The position numbers and the translations under genes are program-made. The notes under the pieces were generated by a model. The model was not told the DNA's origin. It was given only the letters and a program-made list of their open reading frames with translations, and made no database searches. From G963677085 sp963677085 (GTDB lineage: Bacteria; Planctomycetota; Planctomycetia; Pirellulales; Thermoguttaceae): a stretch of 64,000 bases of DNA. Location of the stretch: assembly GCA_963677085.2 (NCBI GenBank), contig CAXXFH010000004.1, forward strand, positions 1,612,001 through 1,676,000, in the 5' to 3' direction. Below are positions 9,601-19,200 of the stretch, piece by piece (within the stretch, counting starts at the first letter, position 1; each line of letters begins with the position of its first letter).

Positions 9601-10914
9601 ATGAGTAGCCCTCTCTCCCGACCCCCACAATTAGACTCCAATATTAAGCGAGTCGCCATCTTGTTCGCCGGCGGGCCGGCTCCCGCAGCCAACGCCGTGA
9701 TCTCGACCGCAGCCGTCTCTTTCCTTCGCAACAACATCGAAGTGGTGGGTGTGCTCAACGGCTATTCCCACCTGGTAGACTACACGCCCGGCAAGCCGCT
9801 GGTCGAGGGCGAAGACTACGTGATGATCAATCACAAGCTGTTGAAGCGCACGCGCAACAGCCAAGGAATCATGATCGGCACCGCCCGGGCGAACCCTGGC
9901 AAGTTGGTCTCGTCGCCCGAGCACCTGAAAGATCCCGAACTGAGCGCTCCGCTGAAGACGACCTACGAAGCCTTGCGCTCGATCGGCGTCGACGCGTTGA
10001 TCTCCATCGGCGGCGATGACACGCTAAAGACGGCCAACAAGTTCAAGATGTTCCAGGATCAACTGCCCGAGGGTGCGCAGCGCATCCCGGTCGTCCACCT
10101 GCCGAAGACAATCGACAACGACTACATGGGCATCGACTTCACGTTCGGTTACTTTACCGCCGTGGAGTTTTTGGCCACCGAAATCCGCAACCTGTTGGCC
10201 GACGCCGAAGCCAACCGGGCCTACTTCCTGGCCGAAAGCATGGGCCGCAGCGCGGGCTGGTTGGCCTACGGGGCCGCCATCGCCGGCGAAGCCAGCTTTG
10301 TGATCAGCGTGGAAGACATCACGGGCAAGTACGAAGCCAGCGAAGAAATTACCGATCCGAAGACCGGCAAAAAAATCATCCGCCGCGTGATGAACCTGCC
10401 CGAAGTGGTCGGTGAAATCGTGGCTAAAATGCGAGTGCGAGAAGAGGCCGAAGGCAAGCAATACGGCGTGATCGTGCTGGCCGAGGGCCTGGCCGAGTAC
10501 CTGCCCTACCAGCATATCGAGGGCGTGCCCCGCGACGAACACGGCCACATCGCCATCTCGAAGCTCAACCTCAGCCGCTTCTTCTCTGAAGCTATCGCCA
10601 AGGAATACACGAAGCAGACCGGACGGCAGCGGAAGATTACCGGCGTGCAGCTCGGCTACGAGAGCCGTTGTGCCCGGCCACAAGCCTTCGACGTGATGCT
10701 CGGTAGCCAGCTCGGCGTGGGTGCCTATCGGGCCTTGATCGAGAAACGGCTCGACGGCGTGATGGTTTCGGTCTCCGGCCAGTTGGACCTGAACTTCGTG
10801 CCTTTCAACCAGTTGGTCGACCCGGCCACGCTGGTCACCGTGGTCCGCTACATCGAGCCCGGCTGCGATTTCCACCGCTTGGCCCGATTCCTGGAAACCT
10901 ACGTGCACGACTGA
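9601..10914 (+). CDS. pfp: Pyrophosphate-dependent 6-phosphofructokinase
   Basis: The 437-residue protein phosphorylates fructose-6-phosphate in glycolysis, reversibly if pyrophosphate is used. The phosphoryl-donor loop reads GGDDT and the active site reads PKTIDND. Asp in the loop and Lys before TIDND are the signature residues of pyrophosphate-dependent enzymes, whereas ATP enzymes have GGDGS and PGTIDND. MGRSAGWLAYG is the sugar-phosphate loop. The length and the divergent N-terminus fit the long PFK lineages. ATP use cannot be fully excluded from sequence. A hairpin terminator follows at 10972. Confidence 0.88.
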   Translation: MSSPLSRPPQLDSNIKRVAILFAGGPAPAANAVISTAAVSFLRNNIEVVGVLNGYSHLVDYTPGKPLVEGEDYVMINHKLLKRTRNSQGIMIGTARANPGKLVSSPEHLKDPELSAPLKTTYEALRSIGVDALISIGGDDTLKTANKFKMFQDQLPEGAQRIPVVHLPKTIDNDYMGIDFTFGYFTAVEFLATEIRNLLADAEANRAYFLAESMGRSAGWLAYGAAIAGEASFVISVEDITGKYEASEEITDPKTGKKIIRRVMNLPEVVGEIVAKMRVREEAEGKQYGVIVLAEGLAEYLPYQHIEGVPRDEHGHIAISKLNLSRFFSEAIAKEYTKQTGRQRKITGVQLGYESRCARPQAFDVMLGSQLGVGAYRALIEKRLDGVMVSVSGQLDLNFVPFNQLVDPATLVTVVRYIEPGCDFHRLARFLETYVHD

Positions 10915-10971
10915 ATCGTCACCCCATAAAGCCGCGACCGTTTTGGTCGCGCCGACGTAATTCACCAAGAA

Positions 10972-11003
10972 GCCGCGACAGGGCAACCCCATCGCGGCTT
11001 TTT
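10972..11003 (+). terminator. Intrinsic terminator after pfp
   Basis: GCCGCGA (10972-10978) and TCGCGGC (10992-10998) form a 7-bp stem, followed by five T residues. An AAAGCCGCGACCGTTTTGGTCGCG hairpin of a dispersed family lies just upstream (10928-10951). Confidence 0.7.
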
Positions 11004-11184
11004 GCATGCGGTCGGCCACCCATCCCCGCCGTGTATTCACGGCAGGCTAATGCTTCCCAACACCAAAGCAACCGGCTTTCCGCTCTTGTCCGTTACCCAG
11101 CACACCGGGTAGGATAGGGCCCGGTCGGACGGGTCTTGCCGTCGTACAGCCGGTCTACGGATTCGCTCAGGGAGGAAACCTATC

Positions 11185-12237
11185 GTGTTACGGAAGTCGC
11201 TATTGCCGGTGCTTTTGTTGTGTGTCATGGTCGGATGCGGATCTCCGGCCGACTCAGGCGCGCCGAGCGAAACCTCGGTCGACGGGCCCGCCGCCTTGCA
11301 GACTCCCATGCGTTTGGCTCCTTCAACAACCGCCGAAGCGCGACCCGCGATCGAGCTTCCGCCGGGAGCAAGTCTCTTGCCCCCGACGGCCACCTCCGGC
11401 AGCCTAGTCTGCAAGTACGGCGTGACGATTGCCTCGCAATGCACCGCCACGGTTCCCCAGCACGGCAGCAGCCAGATCAACACCCGATCAGAATTCGTCT
11501 ATTCGTGGCAATTCGGTGGGGAACAAGCCGGTGGCGAGCAACTCCGCGAGGAGCCGTCTGCCCAGCGTCAAGCCGTTTTGCGTCTACACGACATGAAGCT
11601 GAGCACCACGCTCGACGGGCAGCAGATCAGTTGCACCGAGCTTTGCCGCTCGCGTTTCCTCAACGAGCAAGACGGTCGCCGGCAGGAAGGATCGTTCATC
11701 GAGGCCACTCCCGACCAGCAGCAGGTGTTGCTTGCGTCGTTCGAGGCCCCGCTGTGTACCCTGTCGCTCGATGAATACGGTCAGGAACTCGACCGCGAAA
11801 CGACCAGTGTGCCCGGCGCGGAAGTAGCCCTGGGAGCGGGCATCATCCCGGCCGCACGCCTGTTTCACGCGCCGTTTTTCGAGGGCCGCCCAAGCTGGAC
11901 GGCTCCCGCCGAGCTTTCGATGGGCGCCGGACGATACGCCCGAGGAGAACTCACCTATACCGTTTCTTCGGATCGGGAACCGAACGCTCCGAATACCGTG
12001 AAGGTCCGCGTAGCGGGAACGCTTGTCGGAGAAGAAGGACAGGCCGACGGCGAAATCCAGAATGCCGTCTACCGCGTCACCGGCGAGCAACACTTCGATA
12101 CGGATCTCGGCCACTGGAAGGCCGGCCACCTCGACGTAGCCCTCTCGTTCGACACGCAAATTCAAGACCAGACGATCACAACCAAAGGCGTCATCGACGT
12201 CGATCTCGAACTGCTGCTGGCCACGCCCGTGCGGTGA
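11185..12237 (+). CDS. Hypothetical lipoprotein
   Basis: The 350-residue protein starts at GTG 11185, with a strong GGAGG 10 nt upstream. The N-terminus, MLRKSLLPVLLLCVMVGCG, is a lipoprotein signal with the lipidated Cys near residue 18. The body has no family I recognise. It contains six or so Cys residues (for example CKYG, CTATV, CTELCRS and CTLSL) that could form disulfides outside the cytoplasm, and a beta-rich C-terminus. It stands alone between pfp and the his genes on the plus strand. Confidence 0.8.
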   Translation: MLRKSLLPVLLLCVMVGCGSPADSGAPSETSVDGPAALQTPMRLAPSTTAEARPAIELPPGASLLPPTATSGSLVCKYGVTIASQCTATVPQHGSSQINTRSEFVYSWQFGGEQAGGEQLREEPSAQRQAVLRLHDMKLSTTLDGQQISCTELCRSRFLNEQDGRRQEGSFIEATPDQQQVLLASFEAPLCTLSLDEYGQELDRETTSVPGAEVALGAGIIPAARLFHAPFFEGRPSWTAPAELSMGAGRYARGELTYTVSSDREPNAPNTVKVRVAGTLVGEEGQADGEIQNAVYRVTGEQHFDTDLGHWKAGHLDVALSFDTQIQDQTITTKGVIDVDLELLLATPVR

Positions 12238-12314
12238 TAGCCGTTATCACTAGAAAACGGTGTTGCCTGAAAACGGTGTTGCCTGAAAACTGCGACGAAA
12301 AGAGCCAAGCAGCA

Positions 12315-12404
12315 TCACTTCTTCGGCTTTTTCTTCTGCTTCTTCTTGTCCTTCTTGCATTTCCCGATGCAACCACCCTTGCCTTTGCAATACTTGCACG
12401 ACAT
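12315..12404 (-). CDS. 29-residue Cys/Lys-rich microprotein
   Basis: A short frame from the ATG at 12404 encodes 29 residues starting MSCKYCKGKGGCIGKCKK and ending in a run of Lys and Pro. Four Cys (3, 6, 12, 16) are spaced C-x2-C-x5-C-x3-C, compatible with binding a metal ion, and about half of the residues are Lys. A GGGGG lies about 11 nt before the start. It is on the same strand as hisB, 236 nt downstream. The frame is too short for standard gene finders. The pattern is far from random for this GC-rich genome, but nothing shows that it is translated. A 16-nt tandem duplication (AAAACGGTGTTGCCTG) lies just beyond it at 12254-12285. Confidence 0.5.
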   Translation of the reverse strand: MSCKYCKGKGGCIGKCKKDKKKQKKKPKK

Positions 12405-12640
12405 CGCTATTACTGCCCCCGATGGGTTGAATGATCACAGACCAAGTCACAATGACCAAACGTCAATCCTCTACTCGATGACGTGAAACCGGCGCCTTGA
12501 GAATTGGACATTGGGGCTTCATTACTCATTGAGATTTGCTCATTGCGATTTGCTCAGCGGCATGCCCACACAAGCGAGGGCATGGCACCCAACCAATGTT
12601 ATACCGCCAGGCAAGCCCCCTATAGCCTCCAGCCCCTCTC

Positions 12641-13228
12641 CTACAACGTCCCCTTCGTGCTAGGCACGTCCTTGATTCGCGGATCGGTTTCCACGGCCAT
12701 CCGCAACGCCCGACCGGTGGCCTTGAACAGTCCCTCGGCGATGTGGTGGCTGTTACGACCGTAGTGCAGGACCAAGTGCAGGTTACACAGGGCATTGGCC
12801 GCGAAGGCCTGCCAGAAGTCGACGACCAGTTCGCTGTCGAACTCGCCGATTTTGGCCGTGGGCAGTTCCACGTGGTAAACGAAGTAGGCCCGACCACCCA
12901 GGTCGACCGCGCTGGTCACCAGTGTCTCTTCCATCGGCAGCACGCAATGCCCGTAACGACGAATCCCCCGCTTGTCGCCCAATGCCTCGCGAACCGCCTG
13001 GCCCAGACAGATGCCAACATCCTCGACCGTGTGGTGCTGGTCGACATGCAGATCGCCCTTGGCGTCGACCGTCAGGTCCATGGCCCCGTGGCGAGCCAGT
13101 AGCGTGAGCATGTGGTCGAAGAAACCCACGCCCGTGTCGATCTCAGCCTTGCCCGTGCCGTCGAGCGACACCGCAAGCGAGATTTGAGTTTCGGCCGTAT
13201 TGCGTTGGATCTTTGCGGTACGGGACAT
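12641..13228 (-). CDS. hisB: Imidazoleglycerol-phosphate dehydratase
   Basis: The 195-residue, monofunctional enzyme catalyses the sixth step of histidine synthesis. The family hallmarks are GVGFFDHMLTLLARHG and DQHHTVEDVGICLG in the first repeat and FDSELVVDFWQAFA and HLVLHYGRNSHHIAEG in the second; the His/Glu clusters bind manganese. There is no phosphatase domain, unlike E. coli HisB. It is the last of three his genes (hisD-hisC-hisB) read on the minus strand. The leader before the start consists of degenerate CTCTAGTCCCCAGC words. Confidence 0.96.
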   Translation of the reverse strand: MSRTAKIQRNTAETQISLAVSLDGTGKAEIDTGVGFFDHMLTLLARHGAMDLTVDAKGDLHVDQHHTVEDVGICLGQAVREALGDKRGIRRYGHCVLPMEETLVTSAVDLGGRAYFVYHVELPTAKIGEFDSELVVDFWQAFAANALCNLHLVLHYGRNSHHIAEGLFKATGRALRMAVETDPRIKDVPSTKGTL

Positions 13229-13391
13229 GATGGGGGCTAGGGATTAGAGGCTGGGGACTAGAGATTTATGATATGGGATGTTTGATTTCTGATTTGCAGG
13301 CCGCTTGCGGCTTCGCCCTGAAGCTTGTTGCCGCTTTCCATCCTGCTGGCCGCTGAAGCGACCAGCCCTCAATGGTTCCAGTTCTCCGCTT

Positions 13392-14456
13392 TCAGCTTTC
13401 TGCTTTCAGCTTTCCGCTTTTTCCAAGCGCCGCCAGCAGCGCATCCACTTCCTCATCCGTGCCAACACTCACGCGTAGTCCGTCGCCGAAGCCTGGATAA
13501 TTCATGTATCGGACCAGAATCCGCTCTTGTTTGAGCCGCTCGTAGATTGGCTTCACTGGCTGTTCGGGATGGGTATTCCAGGTAAAGTTGGCGTGCGACT
13601 CAACCGTTTCGAAGCCCAGCCGCTGCATGCCTTCGACCAGCCTCGCTCGCGTGGCAAGAATCTTCGCACGATTTTCGGCTAGCCAAGCCTGATCCTTCAG
13701 CGCGGCCGTGGCCGCCGCGATCGACAGGGCATCGCAGTTGTACGAGTCCTTTACCTTGACCAATTGCTCGATCATGTGCGGCTGAGCCACCACATAGCCA
13801 AACCGCAAGCCGGCCAGGGCGTATGATTTGCTCAGCGTCCGCGATACGAGAATCTTCTCGTTTTGGGCAACCAGATCAACACAATTGAACTCGGCGAAGT
13901 CGGCGTAGGCCTCGTCGACCAACAGCGGACACGGCAGCCGTTCGGCCAGGGCCAGAATCTCGTCGCGACTGATGATCGTGCCGGTCGGGCTGTTCGGGTT
14001 CGGCAAAAACGCCAACCGAAGCCCCTCGGCCGCCGCTGTGAAATCGTCGCCCAACGACCAGTCGCTCTGGAAATGAATCTCCTCGCTCCGCGCGCCCTGG
14101 ATTTGGGCAAGCGTCTTGTAGAGCACATAGCTGGGATACGGCAGCCGCAGCAATTGGCCCTGGCCAACGAACGCCCGGGTGGCAATCGTCAAAATGTCGT
14201 CGCTACCGTTGCCGCAGAGGATCCAGTCGGGCTCGACACCCCAAAGCTTGGCCGCCTCACGGCGAAACGGATCGGCCATCGCATGCGGATACTTTTGCAG
14301 CCCGCGCCGAAGCACCTCTTCGACCGCGTCGGCCACCGCCGGCGATGCGGGGTACGGATTCTCATTGGTGTTCAACTTGATGTACTGACCGTCTTGCGGC
14401 TGCTCGCCTGGCGTATAGCCGGCCATCGCTTCAACTTCGGGACGAAAAAAGGACAT
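13392..14456 (-). CDS. hisC: Histidinol-phosphate aminotransferase
   Basis: The 354-residue, PLP-dependent class II aminotransferase converts imidazole acetol phosphate to histidinol phosphate. It shows LNTNENPYP near the N-terminus, NGSDDIL, the NPNSPTGT segment, DEAYADFAEF and the PLP-Schiff-base Lys in SRTLSKSYALAGLR. The last residues (GKLKAES) are encoded by a GAAAGCTGAAAGC-type word repeat that continues past the stop, so the tail may be repeat-derived. It lies between hisD and hisB with gaps of 81 and 163 nt. Confidence 0.96.
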   Translation of the reverse strand: MSFFRPEVEAMAGYTPGEQPQDGQYIKLNTNENPYPASPAVADAVEEVLRRGLQKYPHAMADPFRREAAKLWGVEPDWILCGNGSDDILTIATRAFVGQGQLLRLPYPSYVLYKTLAQIQGARSEEIHFQSDWSLGDDFTAAAEGLRLAFLPNPNSPTGTIISRDEILALAERLPCPLLVDEAYADFAEFNCVDLVAQNEKILVSRTLSKSYALAGLRFGYVVAQPHMIEQLVKVKDSYNCDALSIAAATAALKDQAWLAENRAKILATRARLVEGMQRLGFETVESHANFTWNTHPEQPVKPIYERLKQERILVRYMNYPGFGDGLRVSVGTDEEVDALLAALGKSGKLKAES

Positions 14457-14537
14457 TTCGAGAGGAACTAGGGGCTGGGGACTAGGGATTTTCGATTTGG
14501 GATCTCTGGTTTGGCCGCTCGCGGCTTCGCACCACCT

Positions 14538-15890
14538 TCACTCGACACGTATCTCCACGCTCGCCCGATGGCCGGTCAACCCTTCCTTGGTCGCCAACAC
14601 ACGAACGTCCGGCGCGAGGTTCCGCAGTCCCTCCTGCGTGAAATGCAGAATGCTGTTGGTCCGCAGGAAGTCGTTGCTCGACAGCCCGCTGGCGAATCGG
14701 GCCGTGCCGCTGGTGGGCAATACGTGCGACGGACCGGCCGCGTAGTCACCCAAGGCGACTGGCGTGTAGTTGCCCAGAAAAATCGCGCCGGCGTAGCGAA
14801 TTTCGTCGGCCAACTGCTCCGCGTTCTCCGTGGCGATGTGCAGGTGCTCCGGGGCGATCTCGTCGGTGAGCCGGCAGGCCTCCTCCGCATCCCGCGCGAG
14901 GATCACAGCCCCGAAGGCCTCCAGACTCTGCCGGGCAAGCTCGCCGCGTTCCAGTTGATCCAACTGCCGATCCAACTCCTCGACCGCACCGTCCAACGCC
15001 GCTTTGTCCCAACCAATCAGCACACTGGCACCCGGGGCATGCTCGGCCTGGGCGATCAGGTCCGAGGCCGTGAAGTCGGCTCGCGTCGAACCGTCGACGA
15101 TCACCACCACCTCGCTCGGCCCGGCGATCGAGTCGATGTCGACCTCGCCATACACGTATTTTTTGGCCAAGGCGACGAACAGATTGCCCGGGCCAACGAT
15201 CTTGTCGACCTGCGGAATCCCTTCGGCCCCGTAGGCCAACGCCGCGATCGCCTGGGCACCGCCAAGCCGGTAGACTTCTTTCACGCCGAGTTCCCAACAG
15301 GTAGCCAACAGGTCGGGGTTGTAAGCGCCGAACTTGGTGGGCGGGGCCACGACGGCCAACTCTTCGACGCCCGCCACTTGGGCCGGTACGGCCGTCATCA
15401 ACACGGTCGACGGATAGGCCGCCGCCCCGCCCGGCACGCAAATGCCCACTCGACGCAGCGGCCGGTAGCGTTGCATCAAGTAGCCGTCGGGCCGGTCGAG
15501 TCGGACGTCGCTGTGGAGAATCTTCCGCTGGAAGGCCTCGATGTTCTTTCGCACCCCACGGACCGACTCCAGCAGGGCCGGCTCGGCCTCGGCATGGGCC
15601 TTTTGCATTTCGGCTTCGCTCACGCGAACCGTTTCCGGCGAAAGGTCGGCCTTGTCGATCCGCTTCGCGTAGTCCAACACGGCCGGCAGGCCACGTTGCT
15701 CGACGTCGCGGCAGATCCGCTCGACGACCTCCACCGGCGAAAGGGCTTCACCGAAGACCTCGACCGTGAGCTTCCGCCCGGCCTCGCTGACGACATTCCC
15801 CCGCGGGCTGAGCTTCGCCCGAAGCTGGTCCATCGCCGCGCGGATGTCGTCGCGTTGGCTGTCGATCCGTTGGATGTTGAGTTTGCCCAT
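14538..15890 (-). CDS. hisD: Histidinol dehydrogenase
   Basis: The 450-residue enzyme oxidises histidinol to histidine with NAD, the last two steps of the pathway. The start at the ATG at 15890 (MGKLNIQRID) has GAAGGAAG upstream; a longer frame to 15998 is rejected. Motifs are VPGGAAAYPSTVLM, KIVGPGN, SIAGPSEVVV, AQAEHAPGA, and near the C-terminus GNYTPVALGDYAAGPSHVLPT (residues that bind zinc and substrate). It is first in the hisD-hisC-hisB run. The other his genes seen here, hisH and hisA, are 31-38 kb away on the opposite strand. Confidence 0.96.
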   Translation of the reverse strand: MGKLNIQRIDSQRDDIRAAMDQLRAKLSPRGNVVSEAGRKLTVEVFGEALSPVEVVERICRDVEQRGLPAVLDYAKRIDKADLSPETVRVSEAEMQKAHAEAEPALLESVRGVRKNIEAFQRKILHSDVRLDRPDGYLMQRYRPLRRVGICVPGGAAAYPSTVLMTAVPAQVAGVEELAVVAPPTKFGAYNPDLLATCWELGVKEVYRLGGAQAIAALAYGAEGIPQVDKIVGPGNLFVALAKKYVYGEVDIDSIAGPSEVVVIVDGSTRADFTASDLIAQAEHAPGASVLIGWDKAALDGAVEELDRQLDQLERGELARQSLEAFGAVILARDAEEACRLTDEIAPEHLHIATENAEQLADEIRYAGAIFLGNYTPVALGDYAAGPSHVLPTSGTARFASGLSSNDFLRTNSILHFTQEGLRNLAPDVRVLATKEGLTGHRASVEIRVE

Positions 15891-16224
15891 GGTGTATCTT
15901 CCTTCGCATCGGGTCGCGGCCTGCTGCCGTAACTCCCCCCCCACCCAAAAAGCCGCGACCGCTGGTCGCGCCGCCCTGGTCGCGCCGACGCCGCCCATCG
16001 GGCAAAACGTCGGCCGAACGTCAATCGGTTACCCCGCAACAGGTTAGCCAACTCGCCCCGCCAGTCGTTGGACAAGCCAATCCCTTATTGTGTTCGCTGG
16101 CGACGGGAAACGGAAGGCCCGGTAGGAACCGTCGGCACAACCGGGCCTCTTCGGTACAGCTTAGGCCGAAACATCCCCTGCCGGGTGACAAGCTGCCCGG
16201 GGCGACTTACAATTAGGGGGAGGT
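15891..16224. other. Divergent intergenic region, hisD / large membrane protein
   Basis: The region should hold promoters for hisD (minus) and the 1274-residue protein (plus). A copy of the AAAAGCCGCGACCGCTGGTCGCG palindrome family is at about 15949-15972, directly upstream of hisD. An inverted word pair GGCCCGGTAGGAACCG / CGGTTGTGCC-like lies near 16115-16150. No gene is supported. Confidence 0.4.
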
Positions 16225-19200
16225 GTGTCCGGCAGAGTCAGCTTGGGCGGGCATATCTCAGGGAACAGCCGGGCAATCCTCCTTTTCGCTACGACCGCTA
16301 CCGTGGACAAGGTCCTCTTCTCCATCTCCTGCACGACGTGCCGCGCGCGGCTCTCCGTGCGCAGTGCCGACGCCATTGGGGCTATCCTCGAATGCCCTAA
16401 ATGCGGGAGCATGGTCCAGGTGATCCCACCCGACGGCTGGTCGCCCGGCGACACCGAGGCGGCCCCCGAAGCTACCCCCCAGACGCCCGACACCCAGCAA
16501 CAAGCGACGGTCGCCCCGCGGCCAAAGCAGTCGTCGCCGGGCGAACAGGCCACGCAAAGCAAGCAAGACGTCGCTGGACACCCGGCGCCAACGAACGTCG
16601 CCGCCCCACCAAAGACCGCGTCTCCGCCGAACACGACCGACGCCGCCACGGTGCAACAGCCCAAACGGCCGGCTGCTCCGCCTCTGCCCAACGAGGCCGC
16701 CCCCTCAGGGCCACCGATCCCGCCGCCGCTTCCGAAAGAACGACCGGCGGCAAAACAGGCCGGCACTACGGCGGCCGCCGGTTTGATGCCCGTGGCCAAT
16801 CCGGGCGGTATCGATCTGGCAAACGCCGCCGAGACACTCTCCGAATCATCCACTGGCAGTGCGGTATCCGCGGACGCTGCCATGGCCGACGTAGCGATGC
16901 CGGGCGACTGGCTGTCGCCGACCGAGGCCCTGTGGCGCAAGTGGTTGCTTTTCGGTGGGCTGCCGGTCGCGGGCCTGATCGTCGTGGCCGGGTTGTGGAT
17001 GGTGCTCGGCGGTTCCAGTCCGCCCGACTCGTCACCGGCCGCCACCACCGAACAACCCGACGTATCTCAGCCGACCGAGCAACCGCAAGACCCAGCGACG
17101 GAAACAGAAACCGAACCGGCCCATCTCGACCTTCGCTGGCTGCCCGAGCAAACCACGGCCCTGGCGAGTTTCCGGCCGTCGCGTCTGACGGGCGACACCC
17201 GAGCGGCCGACCTGATCGAGCGATTCTATCCCGCGTGGGACACAATGGCGGGCAGTGCACTGCGGAGCTTCAATCTGAAGTTAACTGGCCTGCGACGGCT
17301 GACCATCGCCGGCACCGATCTGCGGCGCTGGCCCGAGCAGGTCGTATTGATCATCGAGCCGGCCGACGGCCACGCAATCGAGGCCCTGACTTCACTGGGC
17401 GAACCGTGTGGTTTCGCGCTGGCGGGGGTCGCTTGCCAGAAACGGACAGCTGGCGGCTGGACGCATCCGTTTGCCGTGCTCGACGACCGAACGATTGTCA
17501 CCGGCGACGAGTCGCTGTTAAGAGCACTGGCTAATCGCAACGAAGCGGAATTACCCAGCGGACCGGTGGGCCACCTGCTAAGCGTCACCCCCGAAGACGC
17601 CGATCTGCGGCTGTTGGTCGATCTCGACGCGGCACGCCGTGCGGGCGTGCGACTGCCGGTCGATTTGTTCGACGTCTGGCCAACCGGCCGACAACCGTGG
17701 CAAACACTCTGGGAAATGCCCGACGCCTTGGGCCTCTCGGCTCGATGGACCGAACAACTGCAAACCGAACTGGCCCTGCTCTGCGAAGGCGAAACGGCCG
17801 CGGAGAAAGTCGGCAAGGCGTTGGAAGAGTTCCTTCAGGCAAGCAAGAAGGCATTGGCCGACCAACTAGCCACCCTGCCTGGGCAACTCGCCGGCGGCGA
17901 ATTCACCGTCGACGTTCACAAAAACTACGAAGCATTGCTCAAGTCAACGCTCGCCGCCTGCACGACCGCTCGCTGGAGCCTCTCGGGCGACACCGTGTGG
18001 CTGCGAACCGGTTGGACCGAAGGCCCCACCACACTAGCCACGGCCGCCCTGGGCGGACAAACGGCCGTACGCGGCCAATGGCTGGCCGCCGCGCGCGAGG
18101 CCGACGAAATCGTTCATCGCCGTCTCAACAAAGCGTTTGAAGGCTATCAAAAAGCGGAAAAACACTGGCCCTCGGCCGTGGCCGGCGGCGCTTTGTTGTC
18201 GCCCGAGACGCGGCTGAGTTGGGTCACTACCATGCTGCCATATCTCGGCCATGCCGACTGGCAACACGAACTGCAAACGGGCTACGCCTGGAATAGCGCG
18301 AAAAACCGAACCGTCACCAGCCGTGCCCTGCCCGAGGTGGTCAACCCGGCGTTAGGCCCGCAGACCACCGAGGCCGATTTCCCGGTGACCCATTACGTGG
18401 GCGTCGCAGGCGTCGGCCCCGACGCGGGTCGCCTGCCGGAAGACGATCCCCGGGCGGGTGTCTTCGGCTACGGACGGAAGACGCGACCGGAAGACATCGC
18501 CGACGGGGCAGCCAACACCGTCGCGCTTCTCGGTGTGCAAGAAAAGCTGGGGCCCTGGGGACGTGGTGGCGAGGCTACCACCCGGGCGTTGACCCAGCGT
18601 CCCTACATCAACGGCCCCGACGGCTTCGGCAGCGGCCAGCCCGACGGCATGATAGCCAGCATGGCCGATGGCTCCGTGCGGTTCATTTCCAAAGACGTCG
18701 ACCCGCGGGTGTTAGAACAGTTGGCCACGATCCACGGTGGCGAAGATGTCACCGTGGCGGCATTGGGCCGCGACCAAGAGTCTACGGAAGACGTGCCCAA
18801 CGTCGCGCGGGATAACGGCGAGCAGGACAATGTCCCGGGCAATGATCCCAAGGGACCAGAGGCCAACGAGACAGCAGCCGGCGACCACCCCGCGTCGGAC
18901 GACGACGATGACGTGCCCGACAAACCGCCACCGGGCGTGTCGCAACCACCGCTAACGCAGATCGACGTCGCCGCCCGACTGGCCGACCGCGTGCCGGGCA
19001 TCGATTTTCCCGGCGTTCAGTTGACTAAGGCGCTGGCGTTGGTTTCGGCCATCAGTACACTTCCCATCACGCTCGACACCGACGCGATGCAGCTTCGCGG
19101 CGTCACGCCTCGCAGCCCGGTCACACTGCGAATTGTCGACGCCGACGTGGCCGAAGTCCTCCGCCAAATTACAGCTTCGCAGGATTTGACCTATGTGGTC

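Noticed and set aside
9601..10914. ATP-dependent phosphofructokinase PfkA
   Set aside because: GGDDT and PKTIDND are pyrophosphate-type residues at the donor site.
14511..15932. 473-codon plus-strand frame opposite hisD, and similar long frames opposite pfp (10024-11040), pnp (34934-36265), the NtrC-like gene (37160-38242), mutL (39680-40711), aroDE (41454-42692) and the EF-G gene (54388-55368)
   Set aside because: These are antisense shadows caused by high GC at third positions. They lack family motifs and ribosome-binding sites and lie wholly over genes with clear identity.
15891..16224. Histidine-type attenuator upstream of hisD
   Set aside because: No His-rich short frame was found on the minus strand; only a dispersed palindrome is present.
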